A stretch of DNA of 64,000 nucleotides from UBA1433 sp964581565 (GTDB lineage Bacteria > Bacillota > Clostridia > Eubacteriales > UBA1433), in contig CAZOOZ010000006.1 in the NCBI GenBank assembly GCA_964581565.1, forward strand, positions 77,376-141,375. Direction: 5' to 3'. Of the stretch, positions 25,865 through 35,027 are shown piece after piece. The notes below the pieces were generated by a model. It had not been told where the DNA came from and made no database searches. It was given only the letters and a program-made list of their open reading frames with translations. Every line of letters starts with the position of its first letter. The stretch's first letter is position 1. The position numbers and the translations under genes are program-made.

Positions 25865-26944
25865 TTAATTAAACATTCCTTTAAAATCATTTAAACTACA
25901 ACCGCTTAAAGGCAATTTTATCGGTTTGTTCTCCAATGAAGATTGATGAATTGCAAAAATAAGTTCTATGGAATCTCTTGCTGCCTTAGTATCTATGCTT
26001 GGATTTCTATCATTTATGATTGCATCTATCGTATCTTCAAAAATTGCATTGTGCCCATAATTGCATAACTTTGAAGAAGATATGCAAGCAATATTATCTT
26101 TTATTTTTTTTTCTGATTGTTCATCTTTTAAATCACATATTTCAATTTTAGTTAAGGATTTACCTGCTAACTTGACTGTACCTGCTTGTCCAAAAATATA
26201 AAGCGTCTCTTCCAGATTGGAAGGATAAACATTAATTGTACCTTCTACAGTTCCAATTGTGCCATTTTTAAATTTTATCAATGCCAAGGCAACGTCTTCT
26301 GTTTCGATATAATCATGCGCTCTGCGAGCGGTATAAGCAAAAACCTCTTGAATTTCTCCACCCATGAGCCAGCGGAAAATATCAATATCATGGATGCATT
26401 GATTCAGCAGCAATCCTCCGTCATATTTCCATGTGCCACGCCAAGGCGCTTGCTTAAAATACTCTTCATCTCTATTCCATAAAATACGCACTGTACCATG
26501 TGAGATTTTACCAAGCCTATTCGATTCAATCAGTTCTCGTACAGATTGTACTGATGGATTTAAGCGATTTTGATGGCAAATCGATACTTTAATATTATTT
26601 TTTTTACTTAATTCAATAATTTCATCAACATCACTTAATGACAGCGACAATGGCTTTTCTACAATAACATGTATGCCGGCATTTATACAATCTTTTGCAA
26701 TAGCAGCATGAAGTCCGCTTTTTGTTGCTATACTTATTAAATCAATATTTTCTTTTGCAATCATTTCTTTGTAATTTAAATATTTTTTTATATTTAAGTT
26801 TCTATGCAATCCGTTCATTTCTAATACATGTTCTGTTTGCTCTGCGTTTATGTCACAAATTGCGACTATATTCAAATTATTTTCTATTGCTGCTTTCAAA
26901 TGATTTATGGAAATCCGTCCACAGCCTATCAATGCATAATTCAT
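25865..26944 (-). CDS. wbpB: Gfo/Idh/MocA oxidoreductase, WbpB-like (UDP-GlcNAcA 3-dehydrogenase)
   Basis: An NAD-dependent oxidoreductase of 359 residues. Seen: the dinucleotide fold ALIGCGRISINHLKAAI at the N-terminus, VICDIN-type strand end (here VAICDINAE), the active-site EKPLSLSL near residue 96, and GGLLLNQCIHDIDIFRWLMGG near 180 with the catalytic histidine and aspartate. The C-terminal half is a beta-sheet substrate domain. In the WbpA-B-E-D pathway this enzyme oxidises C3 of UDP-N-acetylglucosaminuronic acid. The assignment rests on its position beside WbpA-, WbpD- and WbpE-like genes. It begins behind GAGGA, 44 bases after the WbpA-like gene. Confidence 0.8.
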   Translation of the reverse strand: MNYALIGCGRISINHLKAAIENNLNIVAICDINAEQTEHVLEMNGLHRNLNIKKYLNYKEMIAKENIDLISIATKSGLHAAIAKDCINAGIHVIVEKPLSLSLSDVDEIIELSKKNNIKVSICHQNRLNPSVQSVRELIESNRLGKISHGTVRILWNRDEEYFKQAPWRGTWKYDGGLLLNQCIHDIDIFRWLMGGEIQEVFAYTARRAHDYIETEDVALALIKFKNGTIGTVEGTINVYPSNLEETLYIFGQAGTVKLAGKSLTKIEICDLKDEQSEKKIKDNIACISSSKLCNYGHNAIFEDTIDAIINDRNPSIDTKAARDSIELIFAIHQSSLENKPIKLPLSGCSLNDFKGMFN

Positions 26945-26988
26945 TTTGTCCTCTATTCATATATCAATCTTGTTGAATATATTCTGCA

Positions 26989-28302
26989 TTATAGTAATTC
27001 CACTTTATCTCTATACTTCACATTTTTCATTGCATTTTTAGTATCAAAAATTGCTTTGGCATTTTGGGCTATCATTTCATAATCAATATTGGTATGACTC
27101 GTTGTGATAACTATAATGTCATAGTCATTTATGATGTTTTCATTTATGAAATTTATCCCTTTTTTGATTCTGCTATTATATTTATATTCTTTAATATACG
27201 GATCATAATAATCAACTGCAGCGCCGCTTGTCTCCAATTTTTCAATAATTTTTAATGCCGGGCTTTCTCTGTAATCATCAACATCCTGTTTATATGCCAC
27301 TCCTAATACCAGTATTTTGGAACCGTTTATTGAGCGTTTTAATTTATTCAATATCTTTCCTGTGCGTTCTACACAATACTCAGGCATTTGGTCATTAATC
27401 ATTCCGGATGTTTCTATTAAAGATATATGAAAATCATATTTTCTTGCTTTCCATGCTAAATAATAAGGGTCTAATGGAATACAATGTCCCCCGAGCCCCG
27501 GTCCTGGATAGAACGCCTGAAAACCATATGGTTTTGTTTTTGCCGCATCTATTACTTCCCAAATATCGATTTTCATTTTTTCACATAAAATAGCGAGTTG
27601 ATTCACTAACCCTATATTGATATTTCGATACATATTTTCAAGTATTTTTTCCATTTCAGCAATCGATGGAGAAGATACCTCTTTAACATCGCTGGCTAAA
27701 ACTTGACGATACATAGCTGCTATTACTTCAGTTGCATCTCTGCCGATGCCGCCGACAACTTTTGGCGTGTTCTTTGTTTTATATATTAAATTTCCCGGAT
27801 CCACTCGTTCTGGAGAAAACCCTAAATAAAAATCAATCCCACATTTTAACCCCGAGCCATTTTCGATTATAGGCTGTATTAACTCTTCTGTTGTTCCCGG
27901 ATAAGTTGTAGACTCAAGCACGATCATTGTATTTCTTTTCAAATACTTAGCAATTTCTTTTGCAGAATTTTCTACATAACTGATATCGGGTTGTTTATAT
28001 TCATCTAAAGGAGTCGGCACACATATAGCTATAAAATCAACATTTTTTATAAATGAATAGTCATTCGTAGCTGCAAGCCTCCCATGTTCTATCATTTTTT
28101 TCAGATCACCATCAACGATATCCCCAATATAATTTTCTCCCGAATTAACCAAATCTACTTTTTCCTGCTGAATATCAAAACCAATCGTCTTAAAGCCTGC
28201 TTTTGCTTTTTCTACTGCAAGAGGCAACCCTACATAACCTAAGCCGATTACCCCTACGATTATGTCTTTTTCCTTTATTTTATTTAATAACAGTTCTTTC
28301 AA
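26989..28302 (-). CDS. wbpA: Nucleotide sugar dehydrogenase, WbpA-like (UDP-GlcNAc 6-dehydrogenase)
   Basis: A UDP-sugar 6-dehydrogenase of 437 residues that oxidises C6 of UDP-GlcNAc in two NAD-dependent steps. Seen: GVIGLGYVGLPLAVE near residue 17, ICVPTPLD near 94, LESTTYPGTTEE near 128, and GPGLGGHCIPLDPYYL near 262, in which the cysteine is the catalytic nucleophile. The C-terminal domain has KILVLGVAYKQDVDDYRESP near 330. The start is a TTG, 3 bases after the acetyltransferase stop; no ATG is available before the dinucleotide fold, so translation is probably coupled. Confidence 0.88.
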   Translation of the reverse strand: MKELLLNKIKEKDIIVGVIGLGYVGLPLAVEKAKAGFKTIGFDIQQEKVDLVNSGENYIGDIVDGDLKKMIEHGRLAATNDYSFIKNVDFIAICVPTPLDEYKQPDISYVENSAKEIAKYLKRNTMIVLESTTYPGTTEELIQPIIENGSGLKCGIDFYLGFSPERVDPGNLIYKTKNTPKVVGGIGRDATEVIAAMYRQVLASDVKEVSSPSIAEMEKILENMYRNINIGLVNQLAILCEKMKIDIWEVIDAAKTKPYGFQAFYPGPGLGGHCIPLDPYYLAWKARKYDFHISLIETSGMINDQMPEYCVERTGKILNKLKRSINGSKILVLGVAYKQDVDDYRESPALKIIEKLETSGAAVDYYDPYIKEYKYNSRIKKGINFINENIINDYDIIVITTSHTNIDYEMIAQNAKAIFDTKNAMKNVKYRDKVELL

Positions 28303-28305
28303 TTG

Positions 28306-28881
28306 CTAGCCCATCACTTCCACTATGTCATTATCTTTTTTATATTTTTTATTGCAGCAAAGACAATACGATATATTGTTATCAAATATTAATTTCTCTC
28401 CACACTCACATATATATCCATGTATTTTTGCCGGCAATCCATAAACAATTGTGTAATCCGAAACATCATTCGTAACAAGAGCACCTGCTCCCACCAGCGC
28501 ATATTTTCCTATAGTACATCCACAAAGAATTGTCACATTAGCACCAATGCTCGCCCCTATTTTTACGAGCGTTTTTTTATATTCATTTTTTCTTTCAATA
28601 AAAGCACGCGGATTCATTACATTCGTAAAAACACATGATGGTCCCAAAAAAACATTCTCTTCACAGATAACACCTGTATATACAGAAACATTATTCTGTA
28701 TTTTTACTCCATTCCCCAGCTGAACACCGGAAGCAATAAAAACATTTTGCCCGATGGTGCAGTTTTCGCCTATCTGAGTATCTTTCATAATATGAGAAAA
28801 ATGCCATACCTTTGTTCCGTTGCCGATTTTACATGGTTGATCAATATAGCTTGATTCATGAACAAAATATTTTTTATTCAT
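28306..28881 (-). CDS. wbpD: Left-handed beta-helix N-acetyltransferase, WbpD-like, with C-terminal cysteine motif
   Basis: A hexapeptide-repeat acetyltransferase of 191 residues, expected to acetylate the 3-amino group of UDP-GlcNAc(3N)A. The hexapeptide repeats run from about residue 15 to 150 (GENCTIGQNVFIASGVQLG and GASIGANVTILCGCTIGKY among them), with the WHFSH motif near residue 26 and NPRAFIERKNEY near 90. After the helix comes a tail with CECGEKL and YCLCCNKKYK, two cysteine pairs that look like a small zinc ribbon. It sits 2 bases after the aminotransferase gene, behind AAAGGTGA. Confidence 0.84.
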   Translation of the reverse strand: MNKKYFVHESSYIDQPCKIGNGTKVWHFSHIMKDTQIGENCTIGQNVFIASGVQLGNGVKIQNNVSVYTGVICEENVFLGPSCVFTNVMNPRAFIERKNEYKKTLVKIGASIGANVTILCGCTIGKYALVGAGALVTNDVSDYTIVYGLPAKIHGYICECGEKLIFDNNISYCLCCNKKYKKDNDIVEVMG

Positions 28882-28883
28882 CT

Positions 28884-30056
28884 TTAAATCACCTTTCGTA
28901 AAACTTGAACTATATATTGCAACTCTTTTTCTGTTAATTCTGGAAAATTGGGAATTGCATAGGTTCTTTCTGATACATATTCCGCATTGGGCAAGTCTCC
29001 TTTTTTGTATCCTAAGTTCTCATAACATACTTGTAAATGTAACGGAATAGGATAATAAATACCGGTTGAAATTCCTTTATTATTCAATAAACGGATAACT
29101 TCCTGTCTGTTTGGCGATTGCAGTACATATAAATGATAAGCATGTATGCTGCCATTTTTTTCGATTGGCGTATTATAATTTTTTGCTTCTTTTAATTGTT
29201 GATTATAAAAAGATGCATTTTCCCTGCGTGAAAATATATATTCATCTAACCTTTCTAATTTAATTCTAAGCAATACAGCTTGTAATTCATCTAATCTCGA
29301 ATTTTGTCCAATCATATAATTCAGATATTTAGGGTTATATGAAGCATCATCTGCCTGTACTATGTGTTTGTTATGAATATAATTGTAAGCCTTCTCCCCT
29401 GCTTTTCCGCTTCCGTGTACACGCAAAGCCTTACATAATAAAGCAATATGATCATCATTCGTGGTTATCATGCCTCCATCGCCCGCACAGCCTAAATTTT
29501 TTGTTGGAAAAAAGGAAAAGCATGCAATATCTCCAAGTGTACCTGCTTTTTTACTTTTATATACAGCTCCGGCCGCTTGACATGCATCCTCAATAACAAA
29601 TAGATTGTATTTTTTAGCTATCTTATTAATTATGTCCATATCCGCACAAAGACCGAAAACATGAACTGCCATAATCGCTTTTGTTTTATTTGTAATTTTT
29701 TCTTCTATTTTTGTTGTATCGATATTATAACTATCTAACTCAATATCAACAAAAACAGGGATAGCGCCTACGAAACTGATAGCTTCTGCAGTAGCAAAAA
29801 AAGTAAACGGCGTGGTAATGATCTCGGCTCCGGGCTTTATGCCGAGTGCTTGTAAAGCTATAATCAGTGCATCTGTACCATTCCCTACAGATATTGCATT
29901 TTCTACGCCTATATACTCCGCAAATTCTTTTTCAAAATATTGTACGTTTTCTCCCATAATATAATTACCGCTTGCAAGAACGTCAAGCATAGCGTTATCT
30001 AATTCACTTTTTATATTTTGATATTGTCTTTTTAAATCGAGAAGCGGAATCATCAT
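28884..30056 (-). CDS. wbpE: DegT/DnrJ/EryC1 aminotransferase, WbpE-like
   Basis: A pyridoxal-phosphate sugar aminotransferase of 390 residues that puts the amino group on C3 of the 3-keto UDP-uronic acid, with glutamate as likely donor. Seen: MIPLLDLKRQYQNIKSEL at the N-terminus, SVGNGTDALIIALQALGI near residue 57, TPFTFFATAEAI near 84, VIEDACQAAGAVY near 154, and FSFFPTKNLGCAGDGGM near 181, where the lysine binds the cofactor. Starts behind AAAGGTAAA, 11 bases after the first transferase gene. Together with WbpA-, B- and D-like neighbours, it completes the route. Confidence 0.88.
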   Translation of the reverse strand: MMIPLLDLKRQYQNIKSELDNAMLDVLASGNYIMGENVQYFEKEFAEYIGVENAISVGNGTDALIIALQALGIKPGAEIITTPFTFFATAEAISFVGAIPVFVDIELDSYNIDTTKIEEKITNKTKAIMAVHVFGLCADMDIINKIAKKYNLFVIEDACQAAGAVYKSKKAGTLGDIACFSFFPTKNLGCAGDGGMITTNDDHIALLCKALRVHGSGKAGEKAYNYIHNKHIVQADDASYNPKYLNYMIGQNSRLDELQAVLLRIKLERLDEYIFSRRENASFYNQQLKEAKNYNTPIEKNGSIHAYHLYVLQSPNRQEVIRLLNNKGISTGIYYPIPLHLQVCYENLGYKKGDLPNAEYVSERTYAIPNFPELTEKELQYIVQVLRKVI

Positions 30057-30067
30057 AAATTTACCTT

Positions 30068-31303
30068 TTAATTTTCTATGATATTTTTTAATCTATCTGT
30101 TAGTTTTTTATAGTCATATTGATAAGCGGCATTTAAAGCATTTTTACACATTTGAGAGTATTCATCGATCGGCATATGATATAATTGTAAAATTGACTTT
30201 TGTATTTCCTCGGGAGTTTGATCTTTCGTGTTAATCCCTACTTTATATTGATCAATTAAGTTATAATTCGATGCAACAGTCGAAAGTATAGGTTTTGCAC
30301 TCGCCAAATAGTCAAATAGTTTATTGCCGCTGTTTCCAAAACGCATCAAATCAGTTTTTTCCCAGTGGTATAAATTTACATTTGCTTTAGATAAAACATA
30401 TGGAATATACTTTCTTTCTACCCTGTTTTTAAACTTTATATTATGAAGATGATACTCCATACATCTTTTTTCAAGTGATTCTTTTTCATCTCCATGCCCA
30501 TATATCAAAAAACAAATATCATCATATTTATTATTTTGTAAAAACTGAGCCGCATTTACAATTTTGCCTAAATTATTCACTTTTCTAATGGAGCCCGTAT
30601 AAATTATTTTAAAAGTATTCGGATTATTTAAATCCTCATCATCTAGAGTATATTGTTGTTTGTTGTACTGAAATTCTTCTAGATCTACCCCGTTATTGAT
30701 ATAAAAAACGTTATTGTTATTTATTAATTTATCCAGTCCTTTTTCTTTTAGGTAATTCTTCCCGCCTTCAATTGTAAAAATCAATTTGTCGGAATTTTTA
30801 TAAATCCATTTTTCAAGTTTATATAATACGAATATCACAGGATTTTTTCTGGACACTTTTCCATATTCAATGATTGATTCCGGCCATAGATCTCTTATTT
30901 CGGTGTAACATTCAATATGATATTTTTTAGCAAGTTTAATCGATGCTGCAGCCGTGAGCAGATCTGGCGAAGATGTGTATATGATGTCCGGTTTCGAAAA
31001 ATATCTAACTGTTTTAAACAAATTAACAGGAAAAATAATCATATTTTTAATTCTTAAAATATTATTTTTTCTATAGCCGCTCGTTTTCACAAATATATAT
31101 TTCACATTATCAATTGTTTCTTCTTTAAACAGACTATTGTCTTTTATCATGTTGATTTGTGAATTGTGTATTTGACTCGATGTAAATATTTTTACTTCAT
31201 AGCCTGAAGCAGTGAGATACTTTGAAAAATAACTATGTCTTACCAATCCTCCATAAGCCGGGGGTATGGCATAATGATTTATGATCCATATGTTTTTTTT
31301 CAT
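30068..31303 (-). CDS. Glycosyltransferase family 4 protein, first gene of the polysaccharide operon
   Basis: A GT4 transferase of 411 residues similar to WbuB/FnlC-type enzymes. Seen: INHYAIPPAYGGLVRHSYFSK at the N-terminus split over a glycine-rich loop, EIRDLWPESIIEYGKV near residue 135 (a hallmark of this subgroup), YINNGVDLEEF near 200, FKIIYTGSIRKVNNLGKIV near 230, and FGNSGNKLFDYLASAKPIL near 325. It is promoter-proximal in the ten-gene operon running down to 19729. The first sugar is normally placed on undecaprenyl phosphate by a membrane transferase (WecA or WbaP type), which is not in this window. Confidence 0.87.
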   Translation of the reverse strand: MKKNIWIINHYAIPPAYGGLVRHSYFSKYLTASGYEVKIFTSSQIHNSQINMIKDNSLFKEETIDNVKYIFVKTSGYRKNNILRIKNMIIFPVNLFKTVRYFSKPDIIYTSSPDLLTAAASIKLAKKYHIECYTEIRDLWPESIIEYGKVSRKNPVIFVLYKLEKWIYKNSDKLIFTIEGGKNYLKEKGLDKLINNNNVFYINNGVDLEEFQYNKQQYTLDDEDLNNPNTFKIIYTGSIRKVNNLGKIVNAAQFLQNNKYDDICFLIYGHGDEKESLEKRCMEYHLHNIKFKNRVERKYIPYVLSKANVNLYHWEKTDLMRFGNSGNKLFDYLASAKPILSTVASNYNLIDQYKVGINTKDQTPEEIQKSILQLYHMPIDEYSQMCKNALNAAYQYDYKKLTDRLKNIIEN

Positions 31304-31585
31304 AGCTTATCCTATTTTAAAAAGCCTTCATATATTCACTTATTCATTTATAGATTGCATGTATAAAAAATATGACGTAATAATGAATTTCCTAATAAAA
31401 ATTATTACATATAACATTATTTCTTCAACATTTCATATAAATATATAGTTGGTTCACTGATATATTGTGCCAATTAGTTGTAATTATATTACAATTTTTT
31501 CTTAAAATATTATGTCGAACAATCATTTAATCAAGGTTTAACATCCTGTTAATATTCAGTGTAATATATTGCAGTTTTGTAAAAT

Positions 31586-32389
31586 TTATCTGTTCTCAAT
31601 AACTTTTCTTTCAAGCAGAGCAACAAGAAAATACATGATCGCAGCTATGACAGCAAGGATTACAACCCCTGTCATAACTAAGCTTAAATTAAATACATTG
31701 CTTCCATAAATAATTAAATATCCCAGTCCTGCTTTTGATACTAAAAATTCTCCCATAATAACCCCAACCCATGACATGCCAACATTTATTTTCAACGCAT
31801 TGAAAATACTTGGAATCGAAGACGGAAAGACTACTTTCACAAACATTTGAAGCCGAGTCGCATTAAATGTTTGTAGAAGTGTTAACTTTTCTTTATCGGT
31901 TGATATAAATGCTCCGTAAACGCTGATAATTGTTACAATGACCGATATTAATAAAGTCATAAAAATAATAGCTCCGTAATTTGCACCGGCCCATACAATA
32001 ATAACGGGCCCTAACGCCACTTTAGGAAGCGCGTTCAGCACAATCAAATACGGCTCACAAATTTTACTTAAAGTTGGAAAATACCATAGAATTGCTGCAA
32101 TGATAATTCCTATAATCGTACCGATAATAAACCCTACCAAGGTCTCTAATGTTGTTACGGCGATATGTAAAAATAAAGTGCTTTGTTTTATTAATTGAAT
32201 GATTGTATGTACGATTTGCGTAGGACTTGATGTTAAAAACGAATCTGAAATACCTAAACGAACTGATACCTCCCAAAAACATATAAAAAATATTAGTATC
32301 GCAATCTTAAAAAACAAGACTTTTTTTCTGTATTTTTTTTCTTTTAATAAAAACGATTCATATTTCTGAGTTAATGTATTATTATACAT
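31586..32389 (-). CDS. ABC transporter permease (SsuC/TauC/ThiX type)
   Basis: A permease of 267 residues with about six spans. Seen: the N-terminal hydrophobic segment near residue 25-42, and the cytoplasmic coupling loop near residue 165-185 (ATRLQMFVKVVFPSSIPSIFNAL) followed by GMSWVGVIMGEFLVSKAGLGYLI, hallmarks of importers for sulfonates, nitrate or thiamine pyrimidine precursors. It overlaps the ATPase gene by 8 bases and is the last gene of the operon. No clear terminator follows in the 282 bases before the polysaccharide operon, which holds only AT-rich DNA with a weak palindrome near 31478-31494. Confidence 0.88.
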   Translation of the reverse strand: MYNNTLTQKYESFLLKEKKYRKKVLFFKIAILIFFICFWEVSVRLGISDSFLTSSPTQIVHTIIQLIKQSTLFLHIAVTTLETLVGFIIGTIIGIIIAAILWYFPTLSKICEPYLIVLNALPKVALGPVIIVWAGANYGAIIFMTLLISVIVTIISVYGAFISTDKEKLTLLQTFNATRLQMFVKVVFPSSIPSIFNALKINVGMSWVGVIMGEFLVSKAGLGYLIIYGSNVFNLSLVMTGVVILAVIAAIMYFLVALLERKVIENR

Positions 32390-33131
32390 GTATATCCAGA
32401 TCCCTCCATATTGAATTAAAATACTCCATAAATTCCATTGTTTGTCTTTTTTCGATTAAACTATCAGATTCTGTTTGTATATGAATATCATAAATATTTT
32501 TAATTTCAGCAGGTCTTTGTGTCAAAACAACAACTCTGTCAGCGGCACTTATGGCCTCGCTGATATCATGACTAACCATAATCACTGTTTTATGTTCTTT
32601 TCTTATCTTTCTAAATATATCATCACTGACAGCAATTCTGCTTTGATAATCCAAAGCAGAAAAAGGCTCATCAAGCAATAACAAATCAGGTGATACGGCC
32701 AGCGTGCGGATTAATGCCGCACGCTGCTTCATTCCTCCGGATAACTGATTGGGATAATGATTTCTAAATTCGAACAAGCCATATTCCATAAGCATTTTTT
32801 CAACGCGCTCAATATTTTCTTTATTTAACATATTTTGAAGTTCAAGACCAAGTACTGCATTCTTATATACAGTCCTCCAATTAAATAACTGATCGCTTTG
32901 AAGCATATACCCGATTTTAACGTTGCCATTAAAGTTTACTTCACCGCTCGTTTTTTCAATGAGTCCTGAAAGTATTGATAAAATGGTACTTTTCCCGCAA
33001 CCGCTAGGTCCTATTAATGCTATAAATTCACCTTGTCGGATTGAAATTGTAAAATCCTGCACTGCAACAGTCATGCCATTTTTATCAAAATATGTTTTTG
33101 ATAAGTTGCTTATGTTTATAAGCTCTTTCAT
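32382..33131 (-). CDS. ABC transporter ATP-binding protein (SsuB/TauB/ThiZ type)
   Basis: The ATPase of the importer, 249 residues. Seen: Walker A GPSGCGKST near residue 40, Q-loop at GYMLQSDQLFNWRT near 85, the signature LSGGMKQRAAL near 135, Walker B LLLLDEPFSALD near 155, and the switch histidine in IMVSHDISEAI near 188. It starts 21 bases after the binding-protein gene and overlaps the permease gene by 8 bases, as usual for subunits made in equal amounts. Substrate is not readable from this subunit. Confidence 0.92.
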   Translation of the reverse strand: MKELINISNLSKTYFDKNGMTVAVQDFTISIRQGEFIALIGPSGCGKSTILSILSGLIEKTSGEVNFNGNVKIGYMLQSDQLFNWRTVYKNAVLGLELQNMLNKENIERVEKMLMEYGLFEFRNHYPNQLSGGMKQRAALIRTLAVSPDLLLLDEPFSALDYQSRIAVSDDIFRKIRKEHKTVIMVSHDISEAISAADRVVVLTQRPAEIKNIYDIHIQTESDSLIEKRQTMEFMEYFNSIWRDLDIHV

Positions 33132-33152
33132 AAAACTATCCCCTATTGATTT

Positions 33153-34160
33153 TTACTGTAAATTCTCCGAGAAAGATGGATCAAATAAAATTTCGTAATC
33201 TACTTTATCTTCTTCGTTTAATATTCCCGCACTTATAATAATTTCAAGCAGATGATCGAAAGATTCTTTCGTAAACATTGGGCTTTCATTCCACGAATCT
33301 TGTGATTTGTATCGCTCAACCACACTCGTTAAATCTTCTATACTCATATCGGAGAAATATGGATGTATCGCTTCGGCAATTTTTTCATTGCTATTTTCCT
33401 GTACCCACTTCATCCCTTTGTTTAAGCCATTCGTAAACGCTTGTATCACATCTGGATTTTGTTCGATATATTCTTTTGTGGCATTATAACAAGTATAGGG
33501 CACTACTCCGCTTTCTTCGCCTATTGAAGCCACAACATAACCTTTCCCTTCTTTTTCTAAAGCTAGCGCGCTCGGTTCAAACAAAGCTACATAATCTCCT
33601 GTTCCTTGCAAAAATGCGCCTGCCATTGCACTAAACTGAATGCTCGTATCAACTGTAACATCAACATTAGGTTCTAAACCATTTTGTCTAAGCACCCATT
33701 CCAAGCTCATCTCCGGCATTCCGCCTGCTCTGCCGCCAATAATATATTTGTCTCTCAATTTATCAAATGTGAAATTTTCATCTGGTTCTCTCGCGACTAA
33801 GAAAGAACCATCACGCTTTGTCAGCTGTGCAAATGTAATTAGATAATTTTCTCTGCCTTCATTGTAGACGTACACTGTGGACTCAGGTCCGCAGAACCCT
33901 ATATCGCTCTCTCCTGATAACACTGCTGCTGTTACTTTATCGGCACCGGCGGATGTAACAAGTTCTACATTTAACCCTTCCTCTTCAAAAAAGCCAAGCG
34001 ATAATGCCGCATATTGCGGAGCATAAAACACACTTCTAGTAACTTCAGTTAATGTAATATTTTTAAGTTCTTCACTTTTTTTATCCCCACACCCAGCAAA
34101 TGATAATATTATCGCTGTTAAAATAAGTAAAATAATACAAGACTTTAAAATAATTTTCAC
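33153..34160 (-). CDS. ABC transporter substrate-binding lipoprotein (NMT1/THI5-like)
   Basis: The 335-residue binding protein starts with a lipoprotein signal (LSFAGC, lipidated cysteine 24). The mature part has the NMT1/SsuA-like fold: VFYAPQYAALSLGFFEEEGLNVEL near residue 45 is split across the first lobe, then SGESDIGFCGPESTVYV near 92 and KYIIGGRAGGMPEMSLEWVL near 145. Proteins of this family bind sulfonates, nitrate, riboflavin or hydroxymethylpyrimidine precursors. No riboswitch is visible upstream, which speaks mildly against a thiamine role. First gene of the three-gene operon, behind AGGAGG. Confidence 0.85.
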   Translation of the reverse strand: MKIILKSCIILLILTAIILSFAGCGDKKSEELKNITLTEVTRSVFYAPQYAALSLGFFEEEGLNVELVTSAGADKVTAAVLSGESDIGFCGPESTVYVYNEGRENYLITFAQLTKRDGSFLVAREPDENFTFDKLRDKYIIGGRAGGMPEMSLEWVLRQNGLEPNVDVTVDTSIQFSAMAGAFLQGTGDYVALFEPSALALEKEGKGYVVASIGEESGVVPYTCYNATKEYIEQNPDVIQAFTNGLNKGMKWVQENSNEKIAEAIHPYFSDMSIEDLTSVVERYKSQDSWNESPMFTKESFDHLLEIIISAGILNEEDKVDYEILFDPSFSENLQ

Positions 34161-34188
34161 CTAGAATTACCTCCTGTTAAAATAACCT

Positions 34189-34202
34189 AGCCATATGGCT
34201 AA
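34189..34202. promoter_or_regulatory. 14-bp perfect palindrome before the ABC importer operon
   Basis: TAGCCATATGGCTA is perfectly self-complementary and sits 28 bases before the start codon of the binding-protein gene, just ahead of its ribosome site. It is more GC-rich than the DNA around it. A repressor operator is a fair guess, with no direct support. Confidence 0.35.
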
Positions 34203-34255
34203 ATCTATTTGCAGTATATGTCACATATCAAATATTTGTTAATTATTTAAACAAC

Positions 34256-34292
34256 AAACAACAGTCACCTAAAATTAAATTGACTGTTGTTT
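34256..34292 (-). terminator. Hairpin after the broken gene, terminator-like on the minus strand
   Basis: AAACAACAGTCA (34256-34267) pairs perfectly with 34281-34292 around a 13-base loop. On the minus strand the stem is followed by T-rich DNA (TTGTTGTTTAAAT). It would end transcription of the broken gene at 34310-34778 before the importer operon. Confidence 0.45.
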
Positions 34293-34309
34293 AAATACAG
34301 AACAAAGAA

Positions 34310-34778
34310 CTATAAATCGAGAATTTTACCACATGTAATTTTTCTGCGAGAATCTGAAGGTTGTGTTGTAAAGTCATCTGAATTACTGTGTGTAATAACA
34401 ATCCCTTCAATCACTTCATCAGCATTTGAAACGATCTGTCAAAAATGAATTCCAGAAATAACCGTTATTTGAAGATAAAAGCAGTAAATCAATAGCATGA
34501 TACGGATGTGGATATGATATGGATCATCACAGCGGAGCTTCCACGTCTGCAAATTCATCCTTAGTATTACCGCCGTATTTTTTTCCTTCATGAATATGAG
34601 GCAGTATCGCTGAATTATAGCTTCTATTTTTAGGCAGAGTAAATATTTCAGAAGTTACGATAACACCATTAGGCCTTTGAGTAAAAGTAATGATGTTATG
34701 TAGCGCTCTGTTATTTCTGCCGTCTTTTACAAAAGCTACAGCATCCAATTTATTTTCGCTATTATAAATCTCTTTGAA
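34310..34778 (-). pseudogene. Broken gene of unknown family
   Basis: Two protein-like stretches on the minus strand look like pieces of one damaged gene. The upstream piece (34527-34778) reads about 83 codons with a natural composition, including DAVAFVKDGRNNRALHNI and LPKNRSYNSAILPHIHEG. It ends in a stop and has only a TTG in the start region. The downstream piece (34310-34438, another frame) reads DEVIEGIVITHSNSDDF and ends in a proper stop near a hairpin. I do not recognise the family. Frameshifts or a deletion between 34439 and 34526 would explain the layout. Two unrelated short ORFs cannot be excluded. Confidence 0.4.
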
Positions 34779-34955
34779 TTAAGATTATTTTAAACATTAT
34801 ATTAAAGCATCTATCATCATATCATATGAACCAAATGTTTGAATGTAGTAAAAAATATTTAAAAATGAATATGGATAATTGCCCCCGATAAGTAATTTAG
34901 TTATTTATGTTCATATGAAAACATAAAATATATAAGAATTATTTTATAAAAATAC

Positions 34956-34984
34956 TTAACTTTTTCTTAATAAAAGTTTATAAT
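34956..34984 (+). promoter_or_regulatory. Candidate promoter of the cstA operon
   Basis: TTAACT at 34956-34961, a 17-base spacer, and a consensus TATAAT at 34979-34984. Transcription would begin near 34991, about 37 bases before the first gene. Confidence 0.55.
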
Positions 34985-35027
34985 AATAAATAAGTAAAAT
35001 ATTTTGTCAACAGATGGTATTAAATAA

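Noticed and set aside
31478..31494. Palindrome TTGTAAT-TAT-ATTACAA before the polysaccharide operon
   Set aside because: It is short, purely AT-rich apart from one G/C pair per arm, and such matches are expected by chance in this DNA; no role claimed.
33153..34520. Thiamine riboswitch before the NMT1/THI5-like importer
   Set aside because: The conserved TPP-aptamer sequence elements were not found in the upstream region on the minus strand; only palindromes are there.
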